A stretch of DNA of 64,000 bases from Ferroplasma acidarmanus Fer1 (lineage in GTDB: Archaea; Thermoplasmatota; Thermoplasmata; Thermoplasmatales; Thermoplasmataceae). The translations under genes were made by a program, and so were the position numbers. Of the stretch, positions 45,834 through 54,579 are shown piece after piece. The notes below the pieces were generated by a model. The model was not told where the DNA came from and did no database searches. It worked only from the letters and a program-made list of their open reading frames with translations. Every line of letters begins with the position of its first letter. Within the stretch, counting starts at the first letter, position 1. Location: NCBI RefSeq assembly GCF_000152265.2, contig NC_021592.1, positions 434,001 to 498,000 on the forward strand, given 5' to 3'.

Positions 45834-48476
45834 TCACTGCTGTGATAGGCGGGGAGAGTTTTTCTTTCTTTTGCTAATTATAATCTTTCTGAGTTCAATC
45901 CATGAACTTGATAGCACTGAAACTATTATGATCAAAACCCAATTTCTGTATTCAATGGTTGATGTATCTATGATAGCGTGTAGCGGCGGGAAAACAGTTA
46001 TAACTATGAGGGCCCCTACAACGATTAATCCCCACGATAGAATTACCCAATTAGAAAAAAATGGCCTCTGTGAAACTGGCTCGCGCTCTGTCCTGAGGTT
46101 CTGGGCAAGGATCACCTGGGAAAGTATCCATGTTGCAAAAGCTGCCGTCTGTGCCTGGATGATATCCCCTTCACTATAGTATATATATAAATATATGAAA
46201 GTAACCGCAAGAAATACTCCAAGGGCACTTGTCAGAATAGAAATTATCATAGGCCTGTCCATGAAATCTGCACCCCGTTTCTGTGGTGCAGCATGCAGAA
46301 TGCCAGGTTCATCCCGCTCTTTCAAAAATCCCCAGAGTGCACCAACATCCATGAACATCTCCATTATTATAATCTGTATCGGCATGAAGGGGAAAGGAAT
46401 GATCAATAGTATCGGGACAAGGAGAATCAAGATCAGTGAGATCTTAACTGCAATATAGTACCTGATGCCTTTTTTTAGAGTGTATTGCATCTTTCTGCCT
46501 TCGAATACTGCCTCTGCTATAGTATGGAAATTATCGTCTTCCAGTACTATGTCTGAAGCTTCCTTGGCAACTTCAGTTCCTCTTTTCCCCATTGATATGC
46601 CAATTTCGGCAGCTCTCAATGCAGAAGCATCATTTGCACCATCGCCAGTCACAGCAACAATTTCACCATTCTTTTGAAGTGCCTTTACAATCCGCAGCTT
46701 CTGATCATGGGTTATTCTTGCAAAGATAGATGTTTTCTCAATGGCTTTAGAAAGCTCATCATCTGGCATAGCCCTGATTTGATCTCCGGTAAGGGTTGAT
46801 TCCGCGTTTTTTATGCCAACCATTTTTCCAATAGTTTCTGCTGTTACCGGATAGTCTCCCGTGAGCATTATTACCCTAATTCCCGCATTCTGGCAGAGCT
46901 TTACGGCGTTCTTTACTCCTTTCCCTGGAGGGTCTATGAAGCTAATCATGCCTATGAATATCATATCACTATCGACAAAATCTCTCTCTTCAGCCTGACC
47001 ATTTATTCTTTTATAGGCGAAAGCTATGGTCCTCTCACCAACTTTTGCCACCTCATTTATAGCATCCCTTATAATTTTTAAATCACTTTCGGATTTGACT
47101 TTATTTGAAGATTCATCCATCATTATACTCGTGCATCTTGATAAAACAACTTCGGGGGCCCCACTTGTATATGCAACATAACCATCATGACCGGAATACA
47201 CATAACTCGCACGTTTTATGTTACTGTCAAAACCGAATCGACCAGTTATCAGGTATTCACTTTCCAATTCATGAATATCAAGTCCGGAATTAATTGCATA
47301 TTTGAGTATTGCTACCTCCATCGGGTCTTTGTATCCCTCAGAAAATTTCTGTTCAATTTCCAAATTTCCTGTAGCAAGTACCGCTGATTTAAGGAAACTG
47401 GTGTTGCCCTTTTGAGCAGCTTCATATAGTTTTTCGCCAACAAGAATATGATTAACTTTCATAGCATTTTCTGTGATAGTTCCAGTCTTATCTGTGGCAA
47501 TAACTGTAACGCTACCCAGAGTTTGTGCTGCAGTAAGGCCTTTAACAATGGCTTTCTTCTTCGATAGGGAATATGCCCCTATTGCTAGGGTTATTGTTAT
47601 CAAAATTGGTATCTCTTCGGGAACTGTAGCGAATGCCATAGAAAGACCCATTAATATCATCTGATCCAAGGGGTCACCGTGCACATAGCCTATCAGTGGA
47701 ATTAGGGCGCTGAAGAAAACTGCTATTACTATCAGGAGCCGGGCAGTTTTATTCAATGACTTTTCTAAAGGTGTTGGAATGTCTTTATGATTCTTGACTG
47801 ATTCAGAAATTTTCCCAATTTCTGTTTTCAACCCGGTGGACGTAACGGCAAATTTACCGTTTCCCTGCACCACTAGTGTTCCTGAAACTACCCTGTGCAT
47901 ATTTGCACCCGGCTTGGTTTCAGGTTCATCAAAACTGACCTTGTTCACAGGATATGATTCTCCCGTAACGAGTGATTCGTCAATATATAAGCCTGAGGAA
48001 CTTACAACAATGCCATCTGCCGGGACCATGTCTCCTGTTCGAAGGTATACAATATCACCTGGAACTAACACGCTGGTGGATTTTTCCAGCAGTGAACCGT
48101 TCCTTAAAACCCATGTTTTGGGAGTAACCATGCTGTGAAGTGCCTGTATAGATATCTGGGCCTTTTTTACATTATAAACTTCAATTACTATCACGGCGAA
48201 AACTATAATGATTACAGTAAAGGATTCAAATGGGGTTCCTATTAGAAAATATATGATTCCAATAACCACAAGAACAAGTATTAGTGGTTCTTTTAACTGG
48301 TCCAGAAAAATCTGGAGAATGCCATGTTTTTTGGCTTCAGGGATAGCATTTAAACCGTAACTTTGAATTCTGCGTGTTGCTTCTGATTCAGTCAACCCAT
48401 TTTCAACATCAACCCCGAGAGATTTGAGAATGCTTTCCACATCTTCGATCTCGTGGTTAGATGTTTCCTTCCCCAT
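45834..48476 (-). CDS. Cation-transporting P-type ATPase
   Basis: An 880-residue P2/P3-like ATPase. Order: N-terminal cytoplasmic tail, helices 1-2, actuator domain with TGES (LVTGESYPVNK), helices 3-4 with VPEEIPIL, phosphorylation site D329 in DKTGTITEN, nucleotide domain, hinge MLTGDYPVTAETIG and TGDGANDASALRAAEIGISMG, then six C-terminal helices. Helix 4 has PEEIP rather than the PEGLP of calcium pumps, and helix 6 carries MEMFMDVGALWGF in place of the calcium-site residues, so the ion is uncertain (calcium, proton or other). The N-terminal part is typical of SERCA-like pumps. It lies in the island after tRNA-Ile, beside a TnpB remnant. Confidence 0.92.
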   Translation of the reverse strand: MGKETSNHEIEDVESILKSLGVDVENGLTESEATRRIQSYGLNAIPEAKKHGILQIFLDQLKEPLILVLVVIGIIYFLIGTPFESFTVIIIVFAVIVIEVYNVKKAQISIQALHSMVTPKTWVLRNGSLLEKSTSVLVPGDIVYLRTGDMVPADGIVVSSSGLYIDESLVTGESYPVNKVSFDEPETKPGANMHRVVSGTLVVQGNGKFAVTSTGLKTEIGKISESVKNHKDIPTPLEKSLNKTARLLIVIAVFFSALIPLIGYVHGDPLDQMILMGLSMAFATVPEEIPILITITLAIGAYSLSKKKAIVKGLTAAQTLGSVTVIATDKTGTITENAMKVNHILVGEKLYEAAQKGNTSFLKSAVLATGNLEIEQKFSEGYKDPMEVAILKYAINSGLDIHELESEYLITGRFGFDSNIKRASYVYSGHDGYVAYTSGAPEVVLSRCTSIMMDESSNKVKSESDLKIIRDAINEVAKVGERTIAFAYKRINGQAEERDFVDSDMIFIGMISFIDPPGKGVKNAVKLCQNAGIRVIMLTGDYPVTAETIGKMVGIKNAESTLTGDQIRAMPDDELSKAIEKTSIFARITHDQKLRIVKALQKNGEIVAVTGDGANDASALRAAEIGISMGKRGTEVAKEASDIVLEDDNFHTIAEAVFEGRKMQYTLKKGIRYYIAVKISLILILLVPILLIIPFPFMPIQIIIMEMFMDVGALWGFLKERDEPGILHAAPQKRGADFMDRPMIISILTSALGVFLAVTFIYLYIYYSEGDIIQAQTAAFATWILSQVILAQNLRTEREPVSQRPFFSNWVILSWGLIVVGALIVITVFPPLHAIIDTSTIEYRNWVLIIIVSVLSSSWIELRKIIISKRKKNSPRLSQQ

Positions 48477-48495
48477 ATATAAGAAGGATTATGTG

Positions 48496-48816
48496 CTATA
48501 AAAAAGGTTGCAAATGCGTTGATATAGTACAAAAGTTATTGGGAAGACAGACACAATGCATGCATGATTCAAAGTTTGTCATCGTTCCTAACGTTGCCTC
48601 TTTAGGGATATCAGTGTTCCCTTTGTACGCATCACTGTCTACGTACAATTGATCTATGCCTTCCTCAAATACTCGACGCAATGCTATGTTGAACGAAGCT
48701 GTGACATCAGCATGAATAACGTGCCCCCGGTCAGAGCGCCTGAATGATTTACAGTACAGGTTGACTGTGAGTCCATACCTCGATTCCTTTGGAGAGTTCA
48801 GATTACCATAATTCAC
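48496..48816 (-). pseudogene. C-terminal fragment of a TnpB (IS605 OrfB) protein
   Basis: The frame contains the third RuvC motif as GHVIHADVTASFNIALR, where D is the catalytic residue, following a shortened zinc-finger region (LYCKSFRRSDRG). The rest of a TnpB (RuvC I, II and most of the guide-binding part) is absent, so this is a decayed remnant. The sequence differs from the full TnpB at 51.5-52.7 kb, where the equivalent reads GEADYIASLNI, so it came from another element. Confidence 0.7.
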
Positions 48817-48870
48817 TGTTTGTGTTTTCCTGATAATTAAGTTCGTATTGATAACTTGGAAATCTGTAGC

Positions 48871-49479
48871 TCATTTAATATACCACAATTCTTCCAGGTT
48901 ATTTTGATATTTTTTGTCTTTTTTATTTTCTAATGAAACATATCTGTTTATAGGAGGTTGCCCATGTGCAACGCTCATACACATATTGTCTATTTCCTTT
49001 GGCGAATCTATGAATTCCCTAACCCATCCCTGTAAAAATAAACTCGGTGGATCAAAGTGGCTTTCCTTGTTATATGAATATTCCTGTTCAACCAAAAATA
49101 ATTGATGCAATATACCTATTGTCATTAAATTGTTTAGATATAAATTAAAATTTTCTTCCTTTAAGCTATACAATGCTTCTTCCGGGTCTTCTCCATAATA
49201 TATAGAATCGAAAGCAGACAGTAACTTATTCCTTAAATCAGGCCTGCTTTTTATCCTTAAATTTAAATCTATCAATATTCTCAGGTGGTTCGGCCTGAAA
49301 TCCATATTATTTTCATGTAACCATATCTGAAAATTTTTTGAAGGGTCATAATTGACGAAGTTTTTAGATAATTTAGACGGCCTTATGATATATATTTCAG
49401 CACTATCATATGAATGTATACTTTTTTTATTATCATATCCTAACTCTTTCACAATATTGAATAATTTATTTTTATCCAT
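48871..49479 (-). CDS. Conserved-looking protein next to DNA methyltransferase, candidate restriction component
   Basis: A 202-residue soluble protein. Notable stretches are FQIWLHENNMDFRPNHLRILID near residue 50, LRIKSRPDLRNKLL, and FLQGWVREFIDSPKEIDNM near 150. I believe proteins of this type recur beside DNA methyltransferase genes in archaea, but I cannot verify it. No clear PD-(D/E)xK, HNH or GIY-YIG motif is visible. It is divergent from a ribbon-helix-helix gene and an amino-methyltransferase gene (about 85 bases between starts), the usual layout of a type II system with its own regulator. A restriction endonuclease role is an inference from position. Confidence 0.6.
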   Translation of the reverse strand: MDKNKLFNIVKELGYDNKKSIHSYDSAEIYIIRPSKLSKNFVNYDPSKNFQIWLHENNMDFRPNHLRILIDLNLRIKSRPDLRNKLLSAFDSIYYGEDPEEALYSLKEENFNLYLNNLMTIGILHQLFLVEQEYSYNKESHFDPPSLFLQGWVREFIDSPKEIDNMCMSVAHGQPPINRYVSLENKKDKKYQNNLEELWYIK

Positions 49480-49563
49480 AAAAATGCTTATTTAATATTC
49501 AATAAATAACTTCATTTATAATACATATAAATAAATATCAATATGTATTTTTGCTTATATACT

Positions 49564-49731
49564 ATGATTAGAAAGAAGAGAGTGACGCTAACAATAGATA
49601 TAAGTACATACGAAAAATTCAAAGAAGTTTGCAAAAATGAAGATATAAAAATGTCAACGAAAATCAATACATTAATAACCAAATGGCTGGCGGTGCAGGA
49701 AAATGAAAATGAAAAGGATAACTTTAGATGA
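49564..49731 (+). CDS. Ribbon-helix-helix protein
   Basis: From ATG 49564 the product is 55 residues with strand RVTLTIDI, helix TYEKFKEVCKNE and second helix STKINTLITKWLA, the ribbon-helix-helix layout of CopG/Arc-type DNA-binding proteins. A longer start at 49543 would add seven hydrophobic residues and is less likely. It overlaps the methyltransferase start by 29 bases, so it probably acts as an autoregulator of the modification gene and its divergent partner. Confidence 0.7.
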   Translation: MIRKKRVTLTIDISTYEKFKEVCKNEDIKMSTKINTLITKWLAVQENENEKDNFR

Positions 49732-50563
49732 TTATAACAATTATAAGAAATTAAATGATATTGTAACAATAGAGGATAATAAAATAAAGATCGGTGAAAA
49801 AAATATTATAGAAACTTTAGAGCCTGAAAAATTCAATTTGGAAATAGATAATGTCTGGAGCTTCCCTGAAAGAGGAAAATGGTGCACACATTATCTAAAT
49901 GCAAAATATAGGGGCAACTACGCACCCCAGCTCCCCAGAAATATAATTTTAAGATATTCTAAAGAGAATGATTTGATTTTAGACCCTTTTTCAGGTTCAG
50001 GGACAACATTAATCGAAGCAAAATTATTGAAAAGGCATGGAATAGGGATGGATATAAATTTAGGTTCTGCAATGATTACAATGGATAGGCTAAATTTTAA
50101 TAATTCTGAGAATAATTTAATTGAACCGGAGATATTCAACGGCGATGCCAGAAATTTAAATGAAATAGAAGATGAAAGTATTGATTTAATAATGACACAC
50201 CCTCCATATGCTAATATTATAAAATATTCAAAAGATAACATTATAAAAGATGATTTGTCCTCTATAGAATCACTGGAGGAATATTATAAGAAATTCAAAA
50301 AGGTAATTAAAGAGATGCATCGTACTCTTAAAAAAGGAAAATACTGTGCAATATTAATAGGCGATACAAGAAAAAAAGGATATCAAATTCCAATATCATT
50401 TACAATCATGCAATTATTCCTTAAAGAGGGATTTGTCCTGAAAGAGGATATAATAAAAGTACAGCATAATACTAAAACCCGGCATTACTGGGCATCGTTA
50501 TCCATAAAAAACAATTTCATGCTTCTGGCATACGAACACTTATTTGTTTTTAAAAAACTGTAA
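49703..50563 (+). CDS. DNA amino-methyltransferase (N4/N6 MTase fold)
   Basis: A 286-residue DNA methylase. Motif I is DPFSGSGTTLIEAKLL near residue 94, and motif IV is MTHPPYAN near 171, an HPPY variant of the (S/T/D)PPY active site used by N4-cytosine and N6-adenine enzymes. Motif I precedes IV. The WSFPERG...THY segment before it is seen in PF01555-type methylases. Recognition site unknown. Overlap with the ribbon-helix-helix gene makes them one message. The next gene, on the other strand, is a second methyltransferase of a different class, 3 bases away tail to tail. Confidence 0.85.
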   Translation: MKMKRITLDDYNNYKKLNDIVTIEDNKIKIGEKNIIETLEPEKFNLEIDNVWSFPERGKWCTHYLNAKYRGNYAPQLPRNIILRYSKENDLILDPFSGSGTTLIEAKLLKRHGIGMDINLGSAMITMDRLNFNNSENNLIEPEIFNGDARNLNEIEDESIDLIMTHPPYANIIKYSKDNIIKDDLSSIESLEEYYKKFKKVIKEMHRTLKKGKYCAILIGDTRKKGYQIPISFTIMQLFLKEGFVLKEDIIKVQHNTKTRHYWASLSIKNNFMLLAYEHLFVFKKL

Positions 50564-50566
50564 AAA

Positions 50567-51415
50567 TTAATAATTTGTTACTATTATTTCTTTTAATCCT
50601 GTTCTTTTACTTGCATCACTGTTGATAAACCGGTTTACATTTACAATATTAATATTAAATTCATTATATAATTCTAACATTTTTTCATTATAGGAATTGC
50701 TTAACATGACATTTACATTTTTATCTGCTAATCCTTTAAAAACTTTGAATAATCTTTTCTGCTCATCGTAGTCAAAGCCATTTTTTGTATAACCTGTAAA
50801 ATATGATGTTTTATTTAGCGGTTGATAAGGTGGGTCAAAATAAACAAAATCATTCTCTTTTGCTTCTTTAACTACGGTTTCAAAATCAGAATTAAATATG
50901 TTGATATTTTTTAACATTATACTAAAATTATAAATATTATTATAATCAAACATGTTAACATTTTTGTATTTTCCAAAAGGAACGTTAAATTTATTATTGG
51001 AATTAACTCTCCATAAGCCATTATAAGCGTGCTTATTAAAATATAAAAATAGTACAGCTCTTCTTATTTTATAATTATTATCCCCGATAATATCATTGTA
51101 TTCATCCCTTAAATTGTAATATTCAATATTATTCGGCAAATTATCCTTCTTTTCTTCTTCCAAAAATTCATTTAAATTATATTTTATTACATTATAAAAA
51201 TTTATCAACTCCCCATTTAAATCTGATATTGCTCCATATTTTATTAAATTATTATTGTATAAATGGATTAAAAATGATGCACCGCCTGCAAATGGTTCAT
51301 AATAATAATTGAACTTTTCTGGTATTCTTTTGTATAATTCATTTATTATCTGCCTTTTGCCTCCTGCCCATTTTAGCAAAGGTTTTACACTTCCATATCC
51401 ATTGATATTAATCAT
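50567..51415 (-). CDS. DNA adenine methyltransferase, Dam/D12 class
   Basis: A 282-residue N6-adenine methylase of the D12 (Dam/DpnM) class: LLKWAGGKRQIINEL at the N-terminus, motif I YYEPFAGGASFLIHL, and motif IV DFVYFDPPYQPLNKTSYF near residue 190. Dam-class enzymes often methylate GATC, but the site here is unknown. Tail to tail with the HPPY methylase, so both strands or both bases of a site may be protected by the pair. Very A+T-rich like the rest of this block. Confidence 0.88.
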   Translation of the reverse strand: MININGYGSVKPLLKWAGGKRQIINELYKRIPEKFNYYYEPFAGGASFLIHLYNNNLIKYGAISDLNGELINFYNVIKYNLNEFLEEEKKDNLPNNIEYYNLRDEYNDIIGDNNYKIRRAVLFLYFNKHAYNGLWRVNSNNKFNVPFGKYKNVNMFDYNNIYNFSIMLKNINIFNSDFETVVKEAKENDFVYFDPPYQPLNKTSYFTGYTKNGFDYDEQKRLFKVFKGLADKNVNVMLSNSYNEKMLELYNEFNINIVNVNRFINSDASKRTGLKEIIVTNY

Positions 51416-51547
51416 TTATTAATATATATTATAAAAGTAATAAACGTTTTTGTTTTAAAAGTTATATCCGCGGATTCTGTAAATATATATCCTCTATTAT
51501 GATAGCTTCATTAATTTAATTTTAACCCATAAGTCAACTACCCACAG

Positions 51548-52663
51548 CTAAAGCAGTGAGCTTGCAACTGGGCTGTCACAATGGACAAAAAAATCACCCG
51601 CTACAATAGGCTGGTTGGCAACAGCCCTGTTCCTGATATTGAGAGAAGCAATATAATCTGCTTCTCCCTTTAATCCACAGGAAATGCATTTAAATATAGA
51701 CCTCTCAGGCCTGTTCTTTTTTGATATAGTATGGCAATTGGGACATTCTCTGCTTGTGTTGTGTGGGTCTATAACTATTACGGGAATGCCTGCTTCTTTT
51801 GCCTTATACTCTATAAACAGCCTGAGCTGATAGAAAGCCCATGAATTATGGATATATTTATTTCCTTTCTTAACAGTTTCCCTCATTCTAATGCCAGTAA
51901 GGTCTTCAATGGCAATAGCGGAAGAGGTGCCTTTGGCTTTCTTTACAATATTTTTAGATATTATATGGTTGGTATTTGTAGCAAATCTATGCTCTTTTCC
52001 TGAAAGCTTCTTAAGATGCCTTTCTGCTGATCTGGTATTAACAGATTGCAATCTGGAGCGTAGATCTAAATTGTGTTCTCTGACTCCTTTTATTTCATTA
52101 CCTGAGTAGTACTTACCGGTAGAATCTACGGAGATATTTGCAATGCCCATATCTACCCCTATAACATTCTTAGGTTCAATAACTGGTTGTTCCGGTACAT
52201 CAACGCTGACCATTAAATAAAAGAGCTTATGTCTCCTTACAAGGTCACATTGGCCCCTTACCATATCAAAGGGTATATCAGCATATTTTCCAATGGTTAT
52301 AGGTATTCTTATTCTTCCCTTAATAGTGTTAAGGCTTACTTCATCCATGCCTTTAAAACTCATTATTCTCTGGTCATATACAATTGAACCGTATTCCCGG
52401 AACTCATGGAATACTAATCTATCAGTCATATAGGTGTCAACAACCTTTGCAATAACTCTTATGGTTAACTGTGCTGATAACCCGAATTTATTTCTTATAT
52501 CATAATATACTAATTTCTGGAGGGATATTTTATTGTATATTTTATTATCCCATGCTATTCTGGATACAAAATTACATGCTTCATTGAATTTTTTGAATGT
52601 GTTGAGGAGCATATCCTTCTGATTATCGTCTGGAAGCAACTTGATTTGAAGGGTTTTGAGCAC
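51548..52663 (-). CDS. tnpB: TnpB, RNA-guided nuclease of an IS605-type element
   Basis: The protein of about 371 residues has all TnpB landmarks: RuvC-I IGVDMGIANIS near residue 172, RuvC-II AIEDLTGI near 255, zinc finger CPNC...CISC, and RuvC-III GEADYIASLNIRN with its aspartate. I use a GTG start at 52663, since VLKTLQIKLLPDD is the usual N-terminus and a TATA-like TTTATATA lies about 25-30 bases upstream; a TTG at 52702 would read through the hairpin. The reading frame is intact, so it may be an active guide-directed nuclease. Its guide RNA would cover the gene's end and the right end near 51540. Confidence 0.9.
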   Translation of the reverse strand: MLKTLQIKLLPDDNQKDMLLNTFKKFNEACNFVSRIAWDNKIYNKISLQKLVYYDIRNKFGLSAQLTIRVIAKVVDTYMTDRLVFHEFREYGSIVYDQRIMSFKGMDEVSLNTIKGRIRIPITIGKYADIPFDMVRGQCDLVRRHKLFYLMVSVDVPEQPVIEPKNVIGVDMGIANISVDSTGKYYSGNEIKGVREHNLDLRSRLQSVNTRSAERHLKKLSGKEHRFATNTNHIISKNIVKKAKGTSSAIAIEDLTGIRMRETVKKGNKYIHNSWAFYQLRLFIEYKAKEAGIPVIVIDPHNTSRECPNCHTISKKNRPERSIFKCISCGLKGEADYIASLNIRNRAVANQPIVAGDFFVHCDSPVASSLL

Positions 52664-52696
52664 ATTATACAAATATAAACTCAATATATAAAATTG

Positions 52697-52738
52697 TCGC
52701 AATTCCTCCTATGACTAAAGTCATAGGCTTCCTTGCGA
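52697..52738. repeat. Imperfect hairpin at the tnpB element left end
   Basis: A 42-base inverted repeat: outer stem of 6 and inner stem of 9 pairs around a 2-base centre, split by a 5-6 base internal loop. Subterminal hairpins of this type are bound by TnpA of IS605 elements and mark the upstream boundary of the element. Confidence 0.7.
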
Positions 52739-52773
52739 CGGGATCGTGAACAGCTACTAAAAATTGCCATACT

Positions 52774-53145
52774 CTATAAGCGATTTTTGTTAAAGTAATT
52801 AAGCCTAAGAAATAATGATAATTCATTTTTAATATCGCACATATATTTATCTTCAAGAATTCCAATAAAAGCAATAAATCTTTTAACGTCAATAGATCTA
52901 ATTTAGAACATTAATGCAATTGAATCCATTGTCAATCGATTATTTGTGGATTTTTTTATTTTCATTGTATATGGAAACCTAGCTGCATCTATCTGAGATG
53001 TAAAGGGTATAACGGCAACAAGTCCTGTCTCTACATGTTTAGAAATCGCTACAGCAGGTCTGGTTTTATTCTGTTCATGGCCGGTAACATCGTTCAGGTT
53101 AACAAAATACAATGAGCCGCTGTTGATTTTATTGATATCAATCAA
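52774..53145 (-). pseudogene. MazF/PemK-like toxin with an in-frame TAA
   Basis: The first 80 codons give a MazF-like beta barrel: GSLYFVNLNDVTGHEQNKTRPAV split at its typical turn, VAVIPFTSQ, and DSIALMF. A TAA at 52903-52905 ends it where the family normally has a glutamine (VFQIRSID). The same frame then continues IRSIDVKRFIAFIGILED and on to a stop at 52774, giving the missing C-terminal helix. The change CAA to TAA is the simplest explanation. The protein made would lack the last strand and helix and is probably inactive. The partner gene upstream overlaps by 8 bases. Confidence 0.75.
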
Positions 53146-53650
53146 TATTATCCCATTCCATCATTTCACTTTTGAGCTCATCTGTCAAAAATTCATCCTT
53201 AAACAATAATTCTTTCGCTTTGTTTTGTCCATTTATTATATCCATATCAGATAAATGTGGCTTTATCTCTTTCATTTTCTTTTCTACAAGTTCTACATCT
53301 TCATATGTTAAATTTAGAAGCATAATGGTACTTGCAGATTCCATCTGGATAATATTAGTATCAAATATATTGATAAATTTATCCAAGATAATTTTTTCCC
53401 TTTCAGGTATTATATAGCCAGAATTATTAAAATTATGGTTATCATTATTAATATCATAATAATCTTTTGCAAGGGAGCTCGAATAAGGCCTGTGTTTCCA
53501 TAAATGAAAATTATAATTTAATTCCATTCCCATGGTTTTAAGTATAAATGCTATTTTTTGGATTTGAAATCGTTCCTCGAAACTATTTATATTGAATTTA
53601 ATGCCCAGATAATTAAAATATGCTATTAACTTCTTTATATCCTTCGACAT
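53138..53650 (-). CDS. Panacea/YwgA-like protein, probable antitoxin
   Basis: A 170-residue protein with RFQIQKIAFILKTMGMELNY near residue 27 and HRPYSSSLAKDYY near 52, resembling the R-xxLQK...GPYSxxL pattern of Panacea (DUF4065) and YwgA-like proteins as I recall it. Panacea proteins serve as antitoxins for many unrelated toxins. Its last 8 bases overlap the start of the MazF-like toxin frame, so the two form a toxin-antitoxin operon. The C-terminal half is helical and acidic, fitting toxin binding. The domain match is from memory and moderate. Confidence 0.65.
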   Translation of the reverse strand: MSKDIKKLIAYFNYLGIKFNINSFEERFQIQKIAFILKTMGMELNYNFHLWKHRPYSSSLAKDYYDINNDNHNFNNSGYIIPEREKIILDKFINIFDTNIIQMESASTIMLLNLTYEDVELVEKKMKEIKPHLSDMDIINGQNKAKELLFKDEFLTDELKSEMMEWDNID

Positions 53651-54109
53651 AATAATGCTATATCATTCCCCATGATTTAAATTTACAAATCAAGAGTATA
53701 TCTATATGGCATTTTCATGAAATGTTAAAGATTACCTTTTATTCATTTATTTCCGGGATTTTTGATCATTTCAGTTGGGTACCTGATTTTTATGTAAAAT
53801 CGTTCCTCTCCCATTGCTATAACTACGTTTGATTATGCTCCTTGAATTGATAGAGAATCATTATATGAAGTAAAAATAGTTAATGAATTATTAGACGCAA
53901 ATTGAAATTTCCCGGGAACCATATTTATTTCCAGTAAAATCGGCTTTAAATTGAGGATTATAGCACAACCGCGGAATGTTGAGGATAAATCTACAGTGAT
54001 AACATACCACTGCATTATCAATTATTTTTATGATGAAAACATTAATTGAATTTCATGAAATTATACTGTTAAAAGGAATTCTTTAAATGGTTGCTAGGTA
54101 TTTGTTATT
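53651..54109. other. Intergenic region at the right edge of the island
   Basis: About 460 bases between the Panacea-like gene and the NifX-like gene. Apart from the possible broken frame at 53743-54021 I see no gene, repeat or att-like copy of a tRNA end. Confidence 0.4.
53743..54021 (-). pseudogene. Possible small gene interrupted by a TAA
   Basis: A 62-codon frame ends at a TAA (53833-53835), but the same frame goes on for 29 codons with protein-like sequence (NVVIAMGEERFYIKIRYPTE) to a stop at 53743. The composite of about 92 residues resembles no family I can name. It could be a nonsense-broken gene like others in this window or a chance frame. Confidence 0.3.
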
Positions 54110-54487
54110 ATGACAAACAAGGTGGGGATACCTGTAAACGGAAGCAACGTAAGTGGACCTGGAGAGGGAACGGAAATTCATATATTTGAAGTTGAAAATA
54201 CAAAATATAAACTTGTGGAAAGTTATGAAAATCCAGCAATAAAAGCCACTTCAACAAGAGGGATACATATGCTGAAATCGGTTCTCTCTAAGAATGTGAA
54301 TGCAATTATAGTATCTGAAATCGGAGCACCTGGTGTCAATTTTCTTAAGAACAAAATCAAGATATATTATGCAAACAATATGAATGAGAACGAGGCCATG
54401 GAATTTTATATAAATAGCAAACTGGAAGAAATCACTATTGCTACACACGAATCGCCACACCATGATGGAAATACCCACAAATTATAA
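54110..54487 (+). CDS. NifX/NafY-type dinitrogenase iron-molybdenum cofactor domain protein
   Basis: A 125-residue protein of the small NifX-like family: N-terminal IPVNG...SGPGEG segment, central RGIHMLKSVLSKNVNAIIVSEIG, split typically, and GAPGVNFLKN, then a histidine-rich tail (HESPHHDGNTH). In nitrogen fixers the domain binds metal clusters, but archaeal stand-alone copies have unknown roles, perhaps iron-sulfur or metal handling. No nif genes are nearby. The ATG is close to a TATA-like stretch. Confidence 0.85.
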   Translation: MTNKVGIPVNGSNVSGPGEGTEIHIFEVENTKYKLVESYENPAIKATSTRGIHMLKSVLSKNVNAIIVSEIGAPGVNFLKNKIKIYYANNMNENEAMEFYINSKLEEITIATHESPHHDGNTHKL

Positions 54488-54579
54488 TGTAAACATTATT
54501 CTAATAAAAATCTGCAATATGGAAAGTAAATATATTGCTTCTGGAACAATTTATCTTTAATATTTATAAATGTATAACA

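Larger units (their letters stand above)
51530..52740 (-). mobile_element. IS605-type element carrying only tnpB
   Basis: The element reads on the minus strand. On its upstream side (52697-52738) is an imperfect hairpin, TCGCAA...TTGCGA outside and CCTATGACT/AGTCATAGG inside (9 paired bases), typical of IS605-family left ends. The downstream side (51530-51565) carries the familiar right-end type sequence AGCTCACTGCTTTAGCTGTGGG in part. No tnpA is present, so it could move only with a transposase supplied elsewhere. The exact ends are approximate. Confidence 0.65.

Noticed and set aside
52665-52892. Minus-strand frame overlapping the tnpB element left end
   Set aside because: It crosses the hairpin and the continuation of the MazF-like frame and resembles no protein.
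43583-54109. Direct copy of the tRNA-Ile 3' end as an att site
   Set aside because: I looked for TTCAAATCC-type sequence with following CAGCCCC and found none in the block.
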